Positions 20,172 to 28,995 of a DNA stretch of 64,000 nucleotides are shown one piece after another. Position 1 is the first letter of the stretch, and every line of letters starts with the position of its first letter. Source of the stretch: Actinocorallia sp. API 0066 (GTDB taxonomy: Bacteria > Actinomycetota > Actinomycetes > Streptosporangiales > Streptosporangiaceae); contig NZ_JAJLQY010000012.1 of assembly GCF_020991275.1 (NCBI RefSeq), forward strand, positions 1 through 64,000, read 5' to 3'. Under the pieces are notes generated by a model. That model was not told the origin of the DNA. It searched no databases and saw only the letters and a program-made list of their open reading frames with translations. Position numbers and translations under genes: made by a program.

Positions 20172-20543
20172 TTAGTGGCTGCCCTCGTGGGTGGATGTCG
20201 TGCTGTGGGGGAGGTTCGGGGGGTTCGCGGTGGCCCAGGTGCAGATGGCGGCCAGGGGCTCCTGAAGGGTCTTGCCCAGGGGGGTGAGGGAGTACTCGAC
20301 GTGCTGGGGGGCGCGTTCCTTGAGGACCTCGCGGTGGACGAGGCCGTCGGCCTCCATGCCGCGGAGGGTCTCGGTGAGCATCTTCTGGGTGATGCCGGGG
20401 ACGCGGCGGCGCAGCTCGGAGTGGCGCTGCGGGCCCGCCAGCAGGCCGTAGACGAGCAGGATCCGCCACTTGGAGCCGAGCCGCTCCAGGGCCTGCCGGG
20501 TGGCGCACGCCTCCTCGAGCACATCCGGTATCACCAGTGACAA
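20172..20543 (-). CDS. HxlR-family transcriptional regulator
   Basis: A winged-helix regulator, about 123 aa from the TTG at 20543. That start has GGGGAGG 5 bases upstream and gives the short N terminus normal for the family. An ATG at 20621 in the same frame is also possible but would overlap the start of a rightward frame. The family pattern is clear: CATRQALERLGSKW, LLAGPQRHSELRRRVPGIT, KMLTETLRGMEADGLVHR, VEYSLTPLGKTL. It is divergent from the alpha/beta hydrolase and probably controls it and itself. Confidence 0.9.
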   Translation of the reverse strand: MSLVIPDVLEEACATRQALERLGSKWRILLVYGLLAGPQRHSELRRRVPGITQKMLTETLRGMEADGLVHREVLKERAPQHVEYSLTPLGKTLQEPLAAICTWATANPPNLPHSTTSTHEGSH

Positions 20544-20561
20544 GGGGGCCTCCCCGAGGTG

Positions 20562-20582
20562 AAGGGCACGCGGAAGTGCCTT
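20562..20582. promoter_or_regulatory. Candidate HxlR operator in divergent promoter
   Basis: An imperfect dyad, AAGGGCAC-GCGGA-AGTGCCTT, sits between the HxlR start at 20543 and the rightward start at 20620. Its place and symmetry suit a dimeric regulator. The assignment is inference. Confidence 0.35.
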
Positions 20583-20619
20583 CTTTCCGGTCGTGGACGG
20601 GCCGCCTAACGTCCCGCTC

Positions 20620-20808
20620 ATGACCGAGCTTAGAGCCCACCCTTACACGGCGGCAGACACCGGCATCCACCCCCACGGCTCCCTCCCGGAGACGACCAAG
20701 GGCGTGGGCCCGGAGGGCCGCGCCGATTCCGATGCTCTGGTGGAGGTCGGCGCCGGCCTCGACCGGCTCGTCGCGCTCGGCGCCGAACTCGTCGGGGAGG
20801 GGCGATGA
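20620..20808 (+). CDS. Small hypothetical protein coupled to hydrolase
   Basis: A 62-aa frame from ATG 20620 to a stop overlapping the hydrolase ATG (ATGA). It begins MTELRAHPYTAADTG and contains a helical tail GLDRLVALGAELVGEG. I do not recognise it. The stop-start overlap supports translation, but there is no clear ribosome site and the frame could be only a leader of the hydrolase message. Confidence 0.4.
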   Translation: MTELRAHPYTAADTGIHPHGSLPETTKGVGPEGRADSDALVEVGAGLDRLVALGAELVGEGR

Positions 20809-21659
20809 CGCGGCTCGTCTTCGGTGCGGCCGACCTTGTCGGGGTGCTCCGGCTGCCGTCGGGTGCCGGGCCGTGGCCCGGCGTGGTGCTCACCGGGCCG
20901 TTCACCGGGGTGAAGGAGCAGGTCGTCGGCCTGTACGCGGAGCGGCTGGCGGCCGAGGGTTTTGTGACCCTCGCGTTCGACCATCGCGGTTTCGGCGAGA
21001 GCGGGGGACGCCGCGGGCACGAGGACGTCCAGGGGAAGCTCGCCGACCTGCGCGACGCCTTCACGGTGCTGGCGGAGCGCGCCGACGTGTCCGGCGTCTC
21101 CGTTGTCGGCGTCTGCCTGGGCGGGGGCTACGCCGTCCGCGCCGCCGCCTCCGACCCGCGTGTCGCGGCCGTCGTGGGCATCGCCGGCGCCTACAACAGC
21201 CCCGCCCACATCGTCTCGGGCATGGGCGTGGCGAACTACCGTGCGGCCCTCGCGGGGTTCCTCGACCGCTACGACGAGCTGTTGCCCGCCGTCGCGCCCG
21301 ACGGCGGCGAGGCCGCGATGCCCGGCGACGAGCCCTACACCTACTACGGCACCTCCCGATCCGCCTCCCCCCACTGGAACCCGCACGTCACCCACGGCTC
21401 CCTGCACTCACTCATGACCTTCGACGCCCTCTCGGCCGCCGACCTGCTCGGCGACACGCCCCTGCTCGTCGTGCACGGCCGCGCCGACGCGTACTGCTCG
21501 CCGGAGCTCGCCGAGGCGCTCCACGCCCGCTCGCCGGGCCCCAAGGAGATCCTGTGGGTCGACGCCAAGGAGCACATCGACCTCTACGACGTGGAACCCC
21601 ACGTCACCACCGCCGTGACGGCCACCGCCGCCTTCCTCCACCGCGTGCGCACGGCCTAG
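20805..21659 (+). CDS. Alpha/beta hydrolase, dienelactone-hydrolase/YcjY-like
   Basis: A 284-aa cytoplasmic hydrolase. The nucleophile elbow reads GVCLGGG, so the nucleophile would be Cys (G-x-C-x-G), as in dienelactone hydrolases. The acid is likely in HGRADAYCS and the His in KEHIDLYD. FDHRGFGESGG is the strand-4 motif. The substrate is unknown; divergence from an HxlR regulator, a family that often senses reactive carbonyls or electrophiles, suggests a stress or detoxification role (inference). Confidence 0.85.
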   Translation: MTRLVFGAADLVGVLRLPSGAGPWPGVVLTGPFTGVKEQVVGLYAERLAAEGFVTLAFDHRGFGESGGRRGHEDVQGKLADLRDAFTVLAERADVSGVSVVGVCLGGGYAVRAAASDPRVAAVVGIAGAYNSPAHIVSGMGVANYRAALAGFLDRYDELLPAVAPDGGEAAMPGDEPYTYYGTSRSASPHWNPHVTHGSLHSLMTFDALSAADLLGDTPLLVVHGRADAYCSPELAEALHARSPGPKEILWVDAKEHIDLYDVEPHVTTAVTATAAFLHRVRTA

Positions 21660-21745
21660 CGCCGATGTGGCGCGCGCCGCCCGCCGCCCCCTTCCGCGAC
21701 TGGCTACGATCAGGGCCGACGCCAGCTCCCACCCGGAAGGGAACC

Positions 21746-21982
21746 ATGTCCGACCAGTACGAGGCGGTCTTCGCCCGCTACGACACCGACGGCGACGGCC
21801 AACTCACCGTCGAGGAGGTCACCGCCGCGATCGCCGGCATGTTCCCCGCCGCCGAGATCGACGACCTCTCCGGCATCATCAATGCCCTCTTCGCCGAGTA
21901 CGACACTGACCACAACGGATACTTGGACGTCACCGAGTTCATCCCCCTCGCCAAGAACCTCCCCGAACTCAACGCCGACTGA
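21746..21982 (+). CDS. EF-hand calcium-binding protein
   Basis: A 78-aa acidic protein with two complete EF-hand loops: DTDGDGQLTVEE (residues about 13-24) and DTDHNGYLDVTE (about 51-62). The ATG at 21746 follows GGAAGGGAA. It resembles the small calmodulin-like Cab proteins of Streptomyces, thought to buffer or signal Ca2+. No signal peptide is seen, so it is probably cytoplasmic. Confidence 0.9.
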   Translation: MSDQYEAVFARYDTDGDGQLTVEEVTAAIAGMFPAAEIDDLSGIINALFAEYDTDHNGYLDVTEFIPLAKNLPELNAD

Positions 21983-22146
21983 CCCCGGCCCCGCCCCCAC
22001 CCCACGAACAACGACCGCCCGGCCCGCTCCGGCCCCGACCGAAGCGGGCCAGCGGCCTCAACAACTCCGCCGCCGACCTCCGACGGCGACGGCACAAGAC
22101 TCTCGCGGTGGGTCGGCAGGAGGCCGGGAACGGGCCTGGAACGCGA

Positions 22147-22174
22147 AACAGCGCGGCTCGGGAGCCGCGCTGTT
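22147..22174 (-). terminator. Terminator of tRNA-Lys
   Basis: A 13-bp perfect stem (AACAGCGCGGCTC and complement) with a 2-base gap lies 7 bases beyond the tRNA 3' end and is followed on the minus strand by TTTCG. Confidence 0.85.
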
Positions 22175-22180
22175 CGGTGG

Positions 22181-22254
22181 TGCGCCGCCAGGGACTCGAA
22201 CCCCGGACCCGCTGATTAAGAGTCAGCTGCTCTAACCAACTGAGCTAGCGGCGC
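22181..22254 (-). tRNA. tRNA-Lys (anticodon CTT)
   Basis: A 74-base cloverleaf on the minus strand. Acceptor stem GCGCCGC/GCGGCGC, D arm with AGTTGGTTA, anticodon loop CTCTTAA between GCTGA and TCAGC, T arm CGGGG-TTCGAGT-CCCTG and discriminator A. CCA is not encoded. Confidence 0.97.
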
Positions 22255-22260
22255 GTTGGG

Positions 22261-23565
22261 TCAAGGGTAGCGGGGGTGGGGGACTTGTGCGAATCGGGTG
22301 GTGCGGGCGGAACGGGCGATGTTGACGAGGCCGATGAGCCAGATGGGGTAGAGGGCGAGCCAGGCCAGGCGGAAGGCGGTGGGGGTGAAGGCGTTGGTGG
22401 GGCTGGCGAAGTCGAGGATGAGGCCCATGGCGAGGATCGCGCAGACGGCGGCGAAGAAGCCGCCTCCGTTGACGATGCCCGCGGCGACGCCGTGCCGTTC
22501 GGGCGGGTTGTGGTCGCGGGCGTGGTCCATGCCGATCATGCTGGCGGGCCCCCCGACGGCCGTCGTGACGGTCAGGAGGACGAGCAGCCAGAGCGGCGAC
22601 TTGCCCGGCAGGAGCAGCACGACGGTCCAGTTGGCGGCGAGGACCAGCACGATGACGACGGCCGCGCGCACCCGTAGGGCGGGCCGTGGCCCCAGGACGT
22701 GCCCGAGGACGGGTCCGGCCGCCATGGCCGCGATGACGAACACCGTCAGCAGCGTCCCGGCCGTGGCCGGCGCGAGCCCCTGCGCGGTGACGAGGTACGG
22801 GAAGCCCCACATCAGGGCGAAGGCGTTGGCCGCGACCTGCGTGGTGAAGTGCGTCCACATGCCCAGCCGTGTCCCGGGGAGCCGCCAGGCGGCCTTCAGC
22901 GACGTCAGGAGCCCCGGGCGCGCCCCGGAGGACCCCGCGGCGGCCCGGCGGGACGCGGCGAGCACAGGGGGGTCACGGAGGACGAGCAGGCACAGCACCG
23001 CGACGACGACGCCGACGGCCGCCACGGACGTGAACGCCGACGTCCATCCGGGCCCGTGCAGGAGCGCGACGAGCGGTATCGCGCTGAGGATCTGCCCGAT
23101 CTGCCCGAGCATGGCGACGAGCTGGGTGGCCAGGGGCGCGTGCCGTGGCGGGAACCACCCGTTGACGATGCCGAGCACGCTGATGAACGTCGTGGCGTCG
23201 CCCGCGCCTACGAGCACGCGCGCGCAGATCGCCCATCCGACGTCGGGGGCGAACGCCAGCAGTGCCTGCCCTCCGGCCATCAGGAGCGCGCCGATGACGA
23301 TCGTCGTGCGCGGGCCGAACCTGTCGACCAGGATCCCTACGGGGATCTGGAGTCCCGCGTACACGAGGATCTGCAGGACGGTGAAGGAGGAGAGCACGCC
23401 CGCCGAGATCCCGAACCGCTCGGACGCGTCGAGGCCCGCGACGCCGAAGGACGTCCGGTGCAGCACCGCGGCGACGTAGGCGAGCACCGCGACGGCGCTG
23501 AGCACCCAGGCGGTGGTCAGCCGGTCCCGGGACGCGGGTGCGGGAGGGATCGGGGCGTTTGGCAC
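22261..23565 (-). CDS. MFS transporter
   Basis: A 434-aa major facilitator with about 12 hydrophobic helices. The loop 2-3 signature region reads GILVDRFGPRTTIVIGALLM (family G-x-x-x-D-R-x-G-R-R). It starts with GTG at 23565. The similarity is to general permeases of the nitrate/sugar-phosphate type, and the substrate is not predictable. The stop is only 6 bases from the tRNA-Lys 5' end, and both are on the minus strand. Confidence 0.85.
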   Translation of the reverse strand: MPNAPIPPAPASRDRLTTAWVLSAVAVLAYVAAVLHRTSFGVAGLDASERFGISAGVLSSFTVLQILVYAGLQIPVGILVDRFGPRTTIVIGALLMAGGQALLAFAPDVGWAICARVLVGAGDATTFISVLGIVNGWFPPRHAPLATQLVAMLGQIGQILSAIPLVALLHGPGWTSAFTSVAAVGVVVAVLCLLVLRDPPVLAASRRAAAGSSGARPGLLTSLKAAWRLPGTRLGMWTHFTTQVAANAFALMWGFPYLVTAQGLAPATAGTLLTVFVIAAMAAGPVLGHVLGPRPALRVRAAVVIVLVLAANWTVVLLLPGKSPLWLLVLLTVTTAVGGPASMIGMDHARDHNPPERHGVAAGIVNGGGFFAAVCAILAMGLILDFASPTNAFTPTAFRLAWLALYPIWLIGLVNIARSARTTRFAQVPHPRYP

Positions 23566-23735
23566 GATCCATAACTTTATGGTTCGTTGACTCCGCCCCG
23601 TCCCCCAGGGTCAGATCCAGTACATGCGGCGCCTCCCCGTCCGTCCCCGTCGTCGGTCGATGAGGAGGATGCGCCACGTGGGCCAACGGTTGTCTTCCAG
23701 AGGGTAACCATTCGGTCACGCCGTGAAAGCGGGTG

Positions 23736-24245
23736 TCAGCCGATCGCGCGGTCGGCCAGCACCCCCCGCCACAGCGCGATGGCGACCGCCCGGTTGGGCA
23801 CGCCGAGCTTGGCGTAGATCCGGTTGACGTGGTTCTTCACCGTCTTCTCGCTCAGGTACAGCTCGCGGGCGATCTCGCCGTTGGAGCGCCCGGAGGCGAT
23901 GAGATCCATCACCTCCGCTTCCCGTGCCGAAAGCCCGAGCCCGGCCTTGGCCGCCGCCCGGACGGCCCGGATGAAGTCCATGGGGCCGCCCGTCTCAGCG
24001 AGGTCGGTGCCCAGGAGGAGCACCCTGCACCGCTTGTCCAACGCGGACGCGAAGACGGGGTCGTCCAGGACGACGACGTCCGGCCGCAGCCGCAGGACAT
24101 GCGGAAGCGGGTCGGCGGGGGTGTCGCCGACCACCACTGTCTCGTCGGGGACGGAGAAGCGCGCCACCAGGTCCGCCCTGGTGCGTGCGTCCGCGTGCAC
24201 CACAAGGACCCTCACGGGCTCCCGTCCGTCTCCCATCGTGCCCAT
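23736..24245 (-). CDS. LuxR-type regulator with shortened receiver-like domain
   Basis: A 169-aa protein. The C-terminal LuxR helix-turn-helix is complete ([20 protein letters not shown], then [16 protein letters not shown]). The N-terminal region of about 95 residues resembles a receiver domain ([24 protein letters not shown]) but is shorter than normal and lacks the usual Thr/Ser-Lys end pattern, so phosphorylation is doubtful. Alternative starts at 24236 and 24215 exist. No kinase gene is adjacent. Confidence 0.82.
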   Translation of the reverse strand: MGTMGDGREPVRVLVVHADARTRADLVARFSVPDETVVVGDTPADPLPHVLRLRPDVVVLDDPVFASALDKRCRVLLLGTDLAETGGPMDFIRAVRAAAKAGLGLSAREAEVMDLIASGRSNGEIARELYLSEKTVKNHVNRIYAKLGVPNRAVAIALWRGVLADRAIG

Positions 24246-24358
24246 CGCCGGCTCTCCCTGAGATCGCCCGTTCCGGAAGGGGGCATGCTAACCCCCCGGA
24301 CGTGACCGGCGGTATACCTCTCAGTCACGGATCCCGCTGGGAGAACCGGCGGAAGGGC

Positions 24359-25270
24359 TCATCCGAGTTGAGGCATCACCTCGGACGCGACGAGTTCCAG
24401 GTGGTCCAGGTCGGAAAGGTCGAGTACCTGGAGATAGAGGCGGGTCGCGCCGAGCTCGGCGAACCTCCCGATCCGGTCGACCAGCTCGCCGGGGGTGCCC
24501 GCGAGCCCGTTCTGGCGGAGTTCGTCCACCTCGCGGTGGATGGCGGCGGCGCGCTGGGCGAGCTGCGCCTCGGTCTTGCCGCAGCAGACGACCTGCGCCG
24601 CCGAGTAGACGAGCTCGCGGTCGGCGAGCGCCCGCACCCGGTCGAAGGCGGCGCCGGTGTCGGCGACGGAGTGGAACGGCACGTTGTACTCGGCGGCGAA
24701 CCGTGCCGCAAGGGCCGGTGTCCGCTTGCGCCCGACGCCTCCGATGATGAGAGGCGGGCCGCCCGCCTGGACGGGCTTGGGCAACGCGGGCGAGTTCCTG
24801 ATCCGGTAGTGGGCGCCCTCGTAGTCGAACGCCCCCTCGGCCCGCCAGAGGCCGGTGATGACCTCCAGTTGCTCTTCGAGCCGGTCGAAGCGCTCCCCGA
24901 CGGGCGGGAACGGGATGCCGTAGGACTCGTGCTCGGCGAGGTACCAGCCCGCGCCCAGGCCGAGCTCCACACGTCCGCCGCTCATGTCGTCCACCTGGGC
25001 GACGCTGATGGCGAGCGGCCCGGGGAGCCTGAAGGTGGCGCTTGTGACGAGGGTGCCAAGGCGGATCGTCGAGGTTTCCCGGGCGAGGGCGGCCAGTGTC
25101 AGCCAGGCGTCGGTGGAACCCGGTAGGCCGTCGCCTCCGCCCGCGATCTTCTGATAGTGGTCGGATCGGAAGAACGCGCCGAAGCCCAGGCGTTCCGCCT
25201 GCTGGGCGACGGCGAGGAGGTCGCCGTAGGCGGCGCCCTCCTGGGGTTCGGTGAAGATACGGAGTTCCAT
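24359..25270 (-). CDS. LLM-class (luciferase-like) F420-dependent oxidoreductase
   Basis: A 303-aa TIM-barrel flavin/F420 enzyme. The ATG at 25270 has GGGAAGG 8 bases upstream. Typical segments are AERLGFGAFFRSDHY, RLGTLVTSATFRLPGPLA, DDMSGGRVELGLGAGWYLAE, FPPVGERFDRLEE and LIIGGVGRKRT. Actinobacterial members use F420H2 or FMNH2 for redox steps on diverse substrates. It diverges from conservon 2 with a 128-bp shared promoter region. Confidence 0.88.
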   Translation of the reverse strand: MELRIFTEPQEGAAYGDLLAVAQQAERLGFGAFFRSDHYQKIAGGGDGLPGSTDAWLTLAALARETSTIRLGTLVTSATFRLPGPLAISVAQVDDMSGGRVELGLGAGWYLAEHESYGIPFPPVGERFDRLEEQLEVITGLWRAEGAFDYEGAHYRIRNSPALPKPVQAGGPPLIIGGVGRKRTPALAARFAAEYNVPFHSVADTGAAFDRVRALADRELVYSAAQVVCCGKTEAQLAQRAAAIHREVDELRQNGLAGTPGELVDRIGRFAELGATRLYLQVLDLSDLDHLELVASEVMPQLG

Positions 25271-25398
25271 GCGGGGGACCTTCCCTGACGATGTCGACAC
25301 GGTTGCCAAGCTGTTTCCGTTTACGTCTTAATTTCGGCCAAATGTCACGCTAAGATCATCCCTTCTGTGAACTGAGTCACACTACGAGGGAAGCGTGT

Positions 25399-27663
25399 AT
25401 GGGTGGGCTGAAACGGCGCCGCACGCGCTCCATCCGGCGGATGATCGTCTCACTGCTGGCGGTGCCGGTGGTCGCGCTCGTTGTGCTGTGGGGCGTCATC
25501 CTGTCGGTGACGCTCCAGGACAGCCTTCGCCTGCTGGCGGCGCGGGACTACGTGACGATGGTCGTCGAGCCGGTGCGGAATCTGACGATCTCGCTGCAGG
25601 CCGAGCGCCGCATGTCGATGGCGTTCCTCGGTGAGGACCCGGCGATCGGCCCGACGGGCCTGCAGGCCCAGCGCGCCATCACCGACCGGACGGCGAACGC
25701 CGTCAGGGCGCACACCGGCTCCGGCGGCTACCAGCGCGCGACCAACGAGCTGACGCGCACCAGGACGCGCGACCTCCTGGACCGGATGGCGGGCATCGAC
25801 GAGCTGCGCCAGGCCGTCACCACCAACAAGATCGACCGCGCCGACGCGCTGCGCCAGTACACCGACTTCATCGTCGCGGCGAACCTCATCTACGACGCGG
25901 CCGAGGCGGGCGACGGCGAGATCCACCGCGACACCCGCGTCCAGGTGAGCCTCGCCGACGCGTTCGAGCTGCTCAACTACGAGGACGCGCTGCTGGCCGG
26001 GGCGCTCACCGCGGGCGCGCCGACGCCCGCCGAGCACGCCGCGTTCGTCAAGACGGTCGGCGCGCAGCGCGCGCGGTACGCCGAGCTGATCCGCCAGATG
26101 AACCCGGCGGACGCCGCGAAGCTCAACACTCTGCACAAGTCCCAGCATTACCGAACCTTCTCCACCCTTGAGGACGCCCTCATCGCCGACCGCGGCACCC
26201 CGCGGGCGCCGACCGTGGACATCGGCACCTGGCGCACCGCCGCCGAACGCTGGCACAACGACCTGACGGCCTACGCCTCCGACACCCAGGCCGAGCTGGC
26301 CGCCCGCTCCTACACGTGGGCCAGGGACCGCCTCGTCCGGCTCACCCTGATCACGGGCGTGGGCTTCGCCGCGATCGTCATCGCCGTTGTCGTCGGCTAC
26401 CGGCTCGCCCGCCGCCTCATCGTGGAGAACCGCAGCATGGTGCGGGAACTCGACACGTTCACGCACGAGAAGCTCCCCGCGATCCCCGCGCTCGTCCAGG
26501 AGGGCGCCGAGATCGAGCTGGAGTCCGACGTCCGCGAGGGCGACTACACGATCGCCGAGATCGCGCGCGTCTTCGAGGCGTTCGACACGTCGCGGCGCGC
26601 CGTCATCGCCGCGACCGTCAGCGAGGCCGCCGCCCGGCGCGGGCTGAGCGCGGTGTTCGTCAACCTGGCGCGGCGCAACCAGGTGCTGCTGCGGCGGCTC
26701 CTGCGCCTCCTGGACGGCATGGAGCGCAAGGCGGCCACCCCCGAGGACCTCGACGACCTGTTCGCCATCGACCACCTCGTCACCCGCATGCGGCGGCACG
26801 CCGAGGGCCTGGTCATCCTGGCGGGCCAGTCGACCGGACGGACGTGGCGGCGGCCCGTCCCGCTCATGGACGTGGTCCGCGGCGCCGTCGCCGAGGTGGA
26901 GGACTACACCCGCGTCAAGGTGTCGCCCGTGCTGCCCGAGGCGGCGCTGTCCGGCACCGTCGCGGCCGACGTCATCCACCTGCTGGCCGAACTCGTCGAG
27001 AACGCCCTCATGTACTCGCCGCCCGAGATGCGGGTGGAGGTCACCGGGCACCTCGTCGCGCACGGCCTCGCGGTCGAGATCGAGGACCGCGGCCTCGGCC
27101 TGGACGAGGCCAAGCTCGCCTCGTTCAACGAGACCCTCGCCGAGGCGCCCGACTTCGACCTGTTCGACAGTGCCCGGCTCGGCCTGTTCGTCGTGGCGCG
27201 GCTGGCCAAGCGGCACGAGATCCGGGTGCGGTTGAAGCCGTCGCCCTACGGCGGCGTCACCGCGATCGCCCTTATCCCCGGAGCCCTGCTCGCACAGCAG
27301 GAGCCCGTACCAGTGCCCCAAGCCGCGCCGGAGCCTCCCGGCGTGGACCCTGGGGCGCAGGAGAACCGACACAGGGTGCGGCCGGAACCCGTCGTCGTCA
27401 AGGTCCCCGACCGGGAGGGCGAGCTGCCCAAGCGGGTGCGGCAACGCAGCCTCGCGCCGCAGCTGCGCGCCCAGGGCGGCGACGGGACGGCGACCGCGGA
27501 AACCGGCGAGGAAAGGGACGCGGCCGCGTCCGGGCCCGGGCAGCCCGTGATCCGGCCGCCGGAAGAGGCACGCAGCGTCCTGTCCGCGATGCAGCAGGGC
27601 TGGCAGCGCGGGCGGGCCGAAATTCAGGCGCGTGAGGAAGGACGGGAAGACCGTGAGCGCTGA
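25399..27663 (+). CDS. cvnA: NIT-domain sensor-kinase-like protein, conservon 2 (CvnA type)
   Basis: First gene of conservon 2, 754 aa, ATG at 25399 after GAGGGAAG. A transmembrane helix (LLAVPVVALVVLWGVIL) precedes a NIT-type extracytoplasmic sensor domain (about residues 50-310: TISLQAERRMSMAFL ... ADAFELLNYEDALL). A second helix (LITGVGFAAIVIAVVVGYRL) leads to a dimer segment (FVNLARRNQVLLRRLLRLLD) and a HATPase domain with LLAELVENALMYSPPE and VEIEDRGLGLDE. The last about 140 residues are Pro/Arg/Glu-rich. The NIT fold binds small anions such as nitrate in some proteins. This one differs from CvnA of operon 1, which lacks the sensor domain. Confidence 0.92.
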   Translation: MGGLKRRRTRSIRRMIVSLLAVPVVALVVLWGVILSVTLQDSLRLLAARDYVTMVVEPVRNLTISLQAERRMSMAFLGEDPAIGPTGLQAQRAITDRTANAVRAHTGSGGYQRATNELTRTRTRDLLDRMAGIDELRQAVTTNKIDRADALRQYTDFIVAANLIYDAAEAGDGEIHRDTRVQVSLADAFELLNYEDALLAGALTAGAPTPAEHAAFVKTVGAQRARYAELIRQMNPADAAKLNTLHKSQHYRTFSTLEDALIADRGTPRAPTVDIGTWRTAAERWHNDLTAYASDTQAELAARSYTWARDRLVRLTLITGVGFAAIVIAVVVGYRLARRLIVENRSMVRELDTFTHEKLPAIPALVQEGAEIELESDVREGDYTIAEIARVFEAFDTSRRAVIAATVSEAAARRGLSAVFVNLARRNQVLLRRLLRLLDGMERKAATPEDLDDLFAIDHLVTRMRRHAEGLVILAGQSTGRTWRRPVPLMDVVRGAVAEVEDYTRVKVSPVLPEAALSGTVAADVIHLLAELVENALMYSPPEMRVEVTGHLVAHGLAVEIEDRGLGLDEAKLASFNETLAEAPDFDLFDSARLGLFVVARLAKRHEIRVRLKPSPYGGVTAIALIPGALLAQQEPVPVPQAAPEPPGVDPGAQENRHRVRPEPVVVKVPDREGELPKRVRQRSLAPQLRAQGGDGTATAETGEERDAAASGPGQPVIRPPEEARSVLSAMQQGWQRGRAEIQAREEGREDRER

Positions 27664-28060
27664 TTTCACCTCCCAGGGGGACCTCAACTGGCTGCTCGAC
27701 GCGATGCTCGACCGGGTGGTCGAGGCGCGGCACATCGTGGTGCTGAGCGGTGACGGGCTTCGCATCGCCTCCTCGCGCGGGCTCCTGCGGGAGGACGCCG
27801 AGCACCTGTCGGCCGTCGCGTCGGGCTTCCAGAGCCTGGCGCGGGGCACCGCCGAGCACTTCGGCGCGGGCGGCGTCAGGCAGACCATCGTCGAGATGGA
27901 CGGGGGCTTCCTCTTCGTGACGGCGGCCGGGCACGGGGCGTGCCTGGCGCTGCTCGCCGAGGATGGCGCCGACGTGGGCGTCATCGCCTACGAGATGGCC
28001 TTGCTCGTCAGCAGGGTCGGCGAGCACCTGTCCGCGCAGTCGCGGGTGCCGGGCCGCTGA
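27653..28060 (+). CDS. cvnB: Roadblock/LC7 protein, conservon 2
   Basis: A 135-aa roadblock protein starting at GTG 27653, 11 bases inside the kinase gene, with GGGAAGA upstream. Features are LNWLLDAMLDRVVEARHIVV, a VLSGDGLRIASS turn and the strand pair GGFLFVTAAGHGACLALLA. It probably regulates the GTPase encoded two genes downstream. Confidence 0.92.
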   Translation: MSADFTSQGDLNWLLDAMLDRVVEARHIVVLSGDGLRIASSRGLLREDAEHLSAVASGFQSLARGTAEHFGAGGVRQTIVEMDGGFLFVTAAGHGACLALLAEDGADVGVIAYEMALLVSRVGEHLSAQSRVPGR

Positions 28061-28061
28061 C

Positions 28062-28433
28062 GTGGACGAGCCCGCATGGGCCGAGGAGGACGCCGGCCCG
28101 ATAGTGCGCCCCTACGCGCTGACGGGGGGCCGAACCCGCGACGAGTCGGGCACGGCGCTCGACCTCGTCGATCTCGTCGCCCCGGGTGACGTCGAGGCCA
28201 CGGCAGCGATGTCCCTGGGGCCCGAGCACCAGCTCATCCGGCGGATGGCCGGCGAGCACCCCTCGGTCGCGGAGGTCGCCGCCGACCTCGATCTTCCGGT
28301 TGACGTCGTCCGGGTGCTGCTCGGCGACCTCCTGCGGTACGGGCTGATCCGTGTACGCAAGCCCGCCTCCGTGTCGCGCCTGCCGGACGCGCGCCTGCTC
28401 AAGGAAGTGATGGATGGACTTTCAGCGCTCTAG
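28062..28433 (+). CDS. cvnC: DUF742 protein, conservon 2
   Basis: A 123-aa DUF742 protein starting at GTG 28062, one base after the roadblock stop. It has IVRPYALTGGRTRDE at the start and a winged-helix-like C-terminal part (AEVAADLDLPVDVVRVLLGD, LIRVRKPA). The 3' end overlaps the GTPase gene by 20 bases, the same overlap as in conservon 1. Confidence 0.92.
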   Translation: MDEPAWAEEDAGPIVRPYALTGGRTRDESGTALDLVDLVAPGDVEATAAMSLGPEHQLIRRMAGEHPSVAEVAADLDLPVDVVRVLLGDLLRYGLIRVRKPASVSRLPDARLLKEVMDGLSAL

Positions 28434-28995
28434 CCAGGACCAGGACCCGGTGGCCATCAAGATCATGGTCGCCGGGGGCTTCGGCGTCGGCAAGACGACA
28501 CTCGTCGGGGCGGTCAGCGAGATCAGGCCGCTGCGCACCGAGGCGCCGCTCACCGAGCGGAGCGAGGGCATCGACGACATCGACCACGTGCGGAGCAAGG
28601 CGACCACGACGGTCGCGATGGACTTCGGCAGGATCACCCTGCGCGAAGGGCTCAGCGTCTACCTGTTCGGCACCCCGGGGCAGGACCGCTTCTGGTTCAT
28701 GTGGGACGAACTGGCCACGGGCGCGCTCGGCGCCGTCGTCCTCGCGGACACCCGGCGGCTCGCGGACTGCTTCGCCTCGGTCGACTACTTCGAGGAGCGC
28801 GGGCTGCCCTTCGTCGTCGCGGTGAACTGCTTCGACGGGGCCAAGCGCTACAACTCCGACACCGTGCGGTCGGCGCTCGACCTCGACCCGCGGGTGCCCG
28901 TCGTGCTGTGCGACGCGCGGATGCGGGAGTCCGCCAAGAACGCGTTGGTGACACTCGTCCGGCATGTCCTTGAGCGTACGGAGCGTCCGGAATGA
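28414..28995 (+). CDS. cvnD: Conservon small GTPase, operon 2
   Basis: A 193-aa GTPase. P-loop GGFGVGKTTL, TTTVAMDFG, G3 GTPGQDRF, and a G4-like NCFDGAK in place of NKxD. The body is close to the operon 1 GTPase, so the two operons are paralogous. It ends overlapping the binding-lipoprotein gene by 4 bases (ATGA). Confidence 0.93.
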   Translation: MDFQRSSQDQDPVAIKIMVAGGFGVGKTTLVGAVSEIRPLRTEAPLTERSEGIDDIDHVRSKATTTVAMDFGRITLREGLSVYLFGTPGQDRFWFMWDELATGALGAVVLADTRRLADCFASVDYFEERGLPFVVAVNCFDGAKRYNSDTVRSALDLDPRVPVVLCDARMRESAKNALVTLVRHVLERTERPE

